Origin: Synergistota bacterium
GTDB taxonomy: Bacteria; Synergistota; GBS-1
Direction of reading: 5' to 3'
DNA length: 16,289 bases
NCBI GenBank assembly: GCA_025060595.1
Contig: JANXBX010000002.1
Location: forward strand, 1 to 16,289
Shown piece after piece: positions 13,781-16,289 of the stretch. A program made the position numbers and the translations under genes. The notes below the pieces were generated by a model. That model saw nothing but the letters and a program-made list of their open reading frames with translations. It searched no databases and was not told where the DNA came from. Position 1 is the stretch's first letter; every line of letters begins with the position of its first letter.

Positions 13781-15907
13781 CTACTCTACTTCTACTGTAA
13801 ATCTATAAGTACTGCTCGTCTTCCCATCTGGAGCCACAATCTCTACGGTAATAACTGAACCATTAGAAACAGGAACCTTAACCCTTTCACGATAGCCTAC
13901 TTGTTGACCATTGACCTTAATTGAAACAACTTTTGTAGACATGGTTGTCGGAATAACAGTTACCTCTTTTATTCCAGAAGCGACTTTTATCTTATAATTG
14001 AAAGTCCATGGATCAAACATATTAGCAAGCGAATTCTCTATTATCCTTTGTTCCCCAGCCCAATCTACTATAGTTGGAGAAGCCCATGTTAATTTCGTTC
14101 CTACTAAGGTTGCTCCTTCAAACTCTATGTTAGAGAGCACCGAATACTTTTTAAAACCATTAGGACCATTATAGTTATATACAACGCCATCCTTTGTAAT
14201 ATTTGTCAGATATTCTGTGGAGTCGAACATTATACCTGGAATCCTTAAAGCTATCCAGCGAGTATTATCGTACCACATATCTCCTATCATGGTTGTTCTG
14301 GCCCCTACTGGATCCCTACCACCACGTAAGGTTGGTCTGCAAGCCGCTTCACCATAATCTATAACTTGCTGTAAAGCCATCTCAAACAACTTAAGATTAA
14401 TGTCTTCTAGAGGTGTTTCATCATGCCCAGTGAATAGAAGATTAATTTTACCATTTTCTTTAAGGTAAGCAGAGTAAACCTGCTGCACTAAGGATAGCAA
14501 TAAGTCTGTTTTAACTCCTGTTACACCAACATTATCAGCAGAACCAGCACGAGTACAACCATATATATCCGATGAGAAAATTAATCCATTAGCTTTATCC
14601 TGAAGTATAACATTACCATGCGAATGTCCAGGTAATGCATAAACATGAAGGGTACATCCTCCAAGGTCTATCTTATCACCCCAGTCAATGTTTATTATCT
14701 TTGCCTGATCGCTCGGATTCGTAACAATTGTTCTCAAGCCAGACCAATCACGCATATTGCAGTAAATCCTATGCCCAAAGTTAATGAAATTGGCTATTTG
14801 AGCCGCATGATCTGTATGAGAGTGTCCAATAACAACATCATATGGTTTTGTTGCTATATTAGTATCAATATAAACTTTTAAGCTCCTAATAGAAGCCCCT
14901 GTTTGACCAGCATCAAACAATATCCCTCGTTCTTGTCCCTCTATGTACCACATCATAGGACGCACACTATCCGAATCATTCCAAATGGAATAAACTGCTG
15001 GTCTTGTATTAGTTTTGCTAAGTATCTTTCTGTGACCAAATTCAGACTCCTCAGGTGTAGGTCTATATAGATACCATACAAAGGTTTGGACTTGACTTGG
15101 GATCAACCCCTGCTTGTAAGAATATGCTTTAAAAATTACCTTACAATTAACTCCTCCTGTCGCTAATCGTTCTAGTGAAATATGACCATTAACTGCCAAA
15201 TTCCACACCTTCGCTGTTCGTGAAGTACGCGGATCTGTACCATCTGTTGTATAAACTATAGTAGCATCTGGATCCGGACAATAAAGCTTCACATAACGAC
15301 GAGGAGCAGTATAGTTTTGCCTTGGAAGAGCATAAACTGGAGGTGTTATAGTACCCAATATAGCATTAAATATTTCCTCTACTTCCTCCCTAGTTATGAA
15401 TGCTTTCGGCATAAACAGTTTATCTGTTCTGCCTTTCATGCACTTAAGTTCCACAAGGGCATATACACTTCCTCTTGCTTTTTCACTTATTGAACTATTA
15501 TCTTCGTAATTCGTTGGTTTACTAGATTCAGGAATCTTAAAAGCTCTAACAAAAATAACAGCTGCTTCTTCCCTAGTTATGTAACTACCTGGATTAAAGT
15601 TGCCTCCCTCATCAGGCTCTACAATACCTTCTTCATAAGCAGCCTCTATTTGCATTCCATAGGGATCCTCAGTTTTTACATCTTTAAATTTTTTAGGAAG
15701 CACTTGATATTTCCAAATATCATTATACTGATTTGGATGTGGCCATTGAAAATAATCTGCAATTTTAGCAATTAGCTCTGCTTTCGTTATTAAGCCCTCG
15801 ACATTCTCTTCCTCCCCCCCAACACAACCAAAAAGAACCATCGAAAAAACCGACACGAATAAAAGTAAAATCCAACTTAAACCTCTTAATTCGAATAAGT
15901 TCTTCAC
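13781..15907 (-). CDS. Surface lipoprotein with SLH repeats and a metallo-beta-lactamase-fold hydrolase domain
   Basis: The product has 708 residues. A lipobox-like VLFGC places the lipidated Cys at 28. Residues about 37-185 hold SLH-type repeats (ITKAELIAKIADYF, ITREEAAVIFVRAF, ITREEVEEIFNAIL), which usually bind cell-wall polymer. Residues 186-280 resemble a chitobiase C-terminal domain (IVYTTDGTDP, 217-226). The metallo-beta-lactamase domain (about 300-520) has all zinc ligands: HSHTDH (362-367), His428 (LPGHSHG), Asp447 (FSSDI) and His495 (FTGHDE). After about 540 comes an unassigned region, then a cadherin-like beta-sandwich (645-708, VVSIKVNG and TYRFTVEV). It should be an active extracellular hydrolase; the substrate is unknown. 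The GTG at 15907 has a GGGGGG-rich ribosome site 5-6 bases upstream. It lies 37 bases after another secreted-protein gene. Confidence 0.88.
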   Translation of the reverse strand: MKNLFELRGLSWILLLFVSVFSMVLFGCVGGEEENVEGLITKAELIAKIADYFQWPHPNQYNDIWKYQVLPKKFKDVKTEDPYGMQIEAAYEEGIVEPDEGGNFNPGSYITREEAAVIFVRAFKIPESSKPTNYEDNSSISEKARGSVYALVELKCMKGRTDKLFMPKAFITREEVEEIFNAILGTITPPVYALPRQNYTAPRRYVKLYCPDPDATIVYTTDGTDPRTSRTAKVWNLAVNGHISLERLATGGVNCKVIFKAYSYKQGLIPSQVQTFVWYLYRPTPEESEFGHRKILSKTNTRPAVYSIWNDSDSVRPMMWYIEGQERGILFDAGQTGASIRSLKVYIDTNIATKPYDVVIGHSHTDHAAQIANFINFGHRIYCNMRDWSGLRTIVTNPSDQAKIINIDWGDKIDLGGCTLHVYALPGHSHGNVILQDKANGLIFSSDIYGCTRAGSADNVGVTGVKTDLLLSLVQQVYSAYLKENGKINLLFTGHDETPLEDINLKLFEMALQQVIDYGEAACRPTLRGGRDPVGARTTMIGDMWYDNTRWIALRIPGIMFDSTEYLTNITKDGVVYNYNGPNGFKKYSVLSNIEFEGATLVGTKLTWASPTIVDWAGEQRIIENSLANMFDPWTFNYKIKVASGIKEVTVIPTTMSTKVVSIKVNGQQVGYRERVKVPVSNGSVITVEIVAPDGKTSSTYRFTVEVE

Positions 15908-15944
15908 TCACACACCCCCCTTTCATAAACCACAAAACTAAATA

Positions 15945-16289
15945 TTAGTCACCTTTTCCATTCAAAACAACAACAGCCTTGGTAATATTAGTTACAGAAG
16001 GAATGTTACCGGGGAAACCAACAGTATTAACTATAGCAACAGTAAGAGGCACCTTATAAGTCTCCCTATCAATGGGTCTAAAGATTACTTTCAAAACTAT
16101 AGAGTAATTAGAAGTATTAGCAGGCACCGTCCAAATAGCCCTATCTACATAAAAACCAAGCCCTGGCGTAAGATTTACAATTAAATCAACAGGGTTATTA
16201 GTGAGATTAGCCACACTAACATTAAGCTCTAATACCCTCTCCATTCCTAGCTTAACCTCGCCAAAGTTAAGAAGTGTAGGATTAACAGA
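15945..16289 (-). CDS. C-terminal part of a secreted Ig-like protein, 5' end beyond the window
   Basis: The frame is open to the right edge: 15 codons precede the internal Met at 16244, so that Met is not a start. The visible 114 residues open with VNPTLLNFGEVKLG, the same pattern as SPANVDLGEIAVGG in the two 139-residue proteins, and continue as alternating beta strands with few charges. This resembles ASPM/Hydin-like or DUF1573-like Ig domains. It contains six N-x-S/T sequons (NVS, NLT twice, NTS, NYS, NIT), an unusual density. The stop is TAA, 37 bases before the lipoprotein start, so the two are probably one operon. Function unknown. Confidence 0.72.
   Translation of the reverse strand, partial: SVNPTLLNFGEVKLGMERVLELNVSVANLTNNPVDLIVNLTPGLGFYVDRAIWTVPANTSNYSIVLKVIFRPIDRETYKVPLTVAIVNTVGFPGNIPSVTNITKAVVVLNGKGD

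Noticed and set aside
16242-16244. Internal Met as the start of the rightmost gene
   Set aside because: The frame stays open to the window edge with in-pattern Ig-like residues upstream, and no ribosome site precedes the Met.

Overview
The window looks like a chromosomal segment of an anaerobic, low-GC, probably thermophilic bacterium. Arg codons are mostly AGA/AGG, Ile is often ATA, Shine-Dalgarno sites are strong (AAGGAGG type), TTG and GTG starts are common, and there is an SLH-type surface lipoprotein. Phylum cannot be fixed by eye; Synergistota, Thermotogota or Clostridia-like lineages are plausible. All genes but one are on the minus strand. No tRNA, rRNA, CRISPR array or insertion sequence was seen.

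Bases 1-4487 hold extracytoplasmic proteins. A papain-like (C1) cysteine peptidase runs off the left edge; it starts at a TTG and is easy to miss. It lies just downstream of a chagasin-like (I42) inhibitor of C1 peptidases, apparently in one operon. Next come two secreted 139-residue paralogues, about 77% identical, each driven by a promoter with the same -35 and -10 hexamers. They bracket the only plus-strand gene, a 633-residue exported protein carrying a KPALYLYP-type domain of unknown function.

Bases 4488-4922 carry a decayed coiled-coil gene, with a lost or weak start, one frameshift near the 5' end and a second break near the 3' end.

Bases 4988-13682 form a citrate (or related 2-hydroxycarboxylate) fermentation unit, read right to left: membrane sensor kinase, response regulator, 2HCT-family symporter, citD, citE, citF, citC, citX, citG. 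The symporter imports the substrate and CitDEF cleave citrate to acetate and oxaloacetate. CitG and CitX make and attach the prosthetic group and CitC acetylates it. Nearly all junctions overlap, so translation is probably coupled. A promoter and a small AT-rich palindrome sit in the 110-base gap before the symporter.

Bases 13734-16289 hold a surface operon: the end of an Ig-like secreted protein, then a 708-residue lipoprotein with SLH repeats, a chitobiase-C-like domain, a complete metallo-beta-lactamase zinc site and a cadherin-like C-terminal domain. A strong terminator separates it from the sensor kinase.
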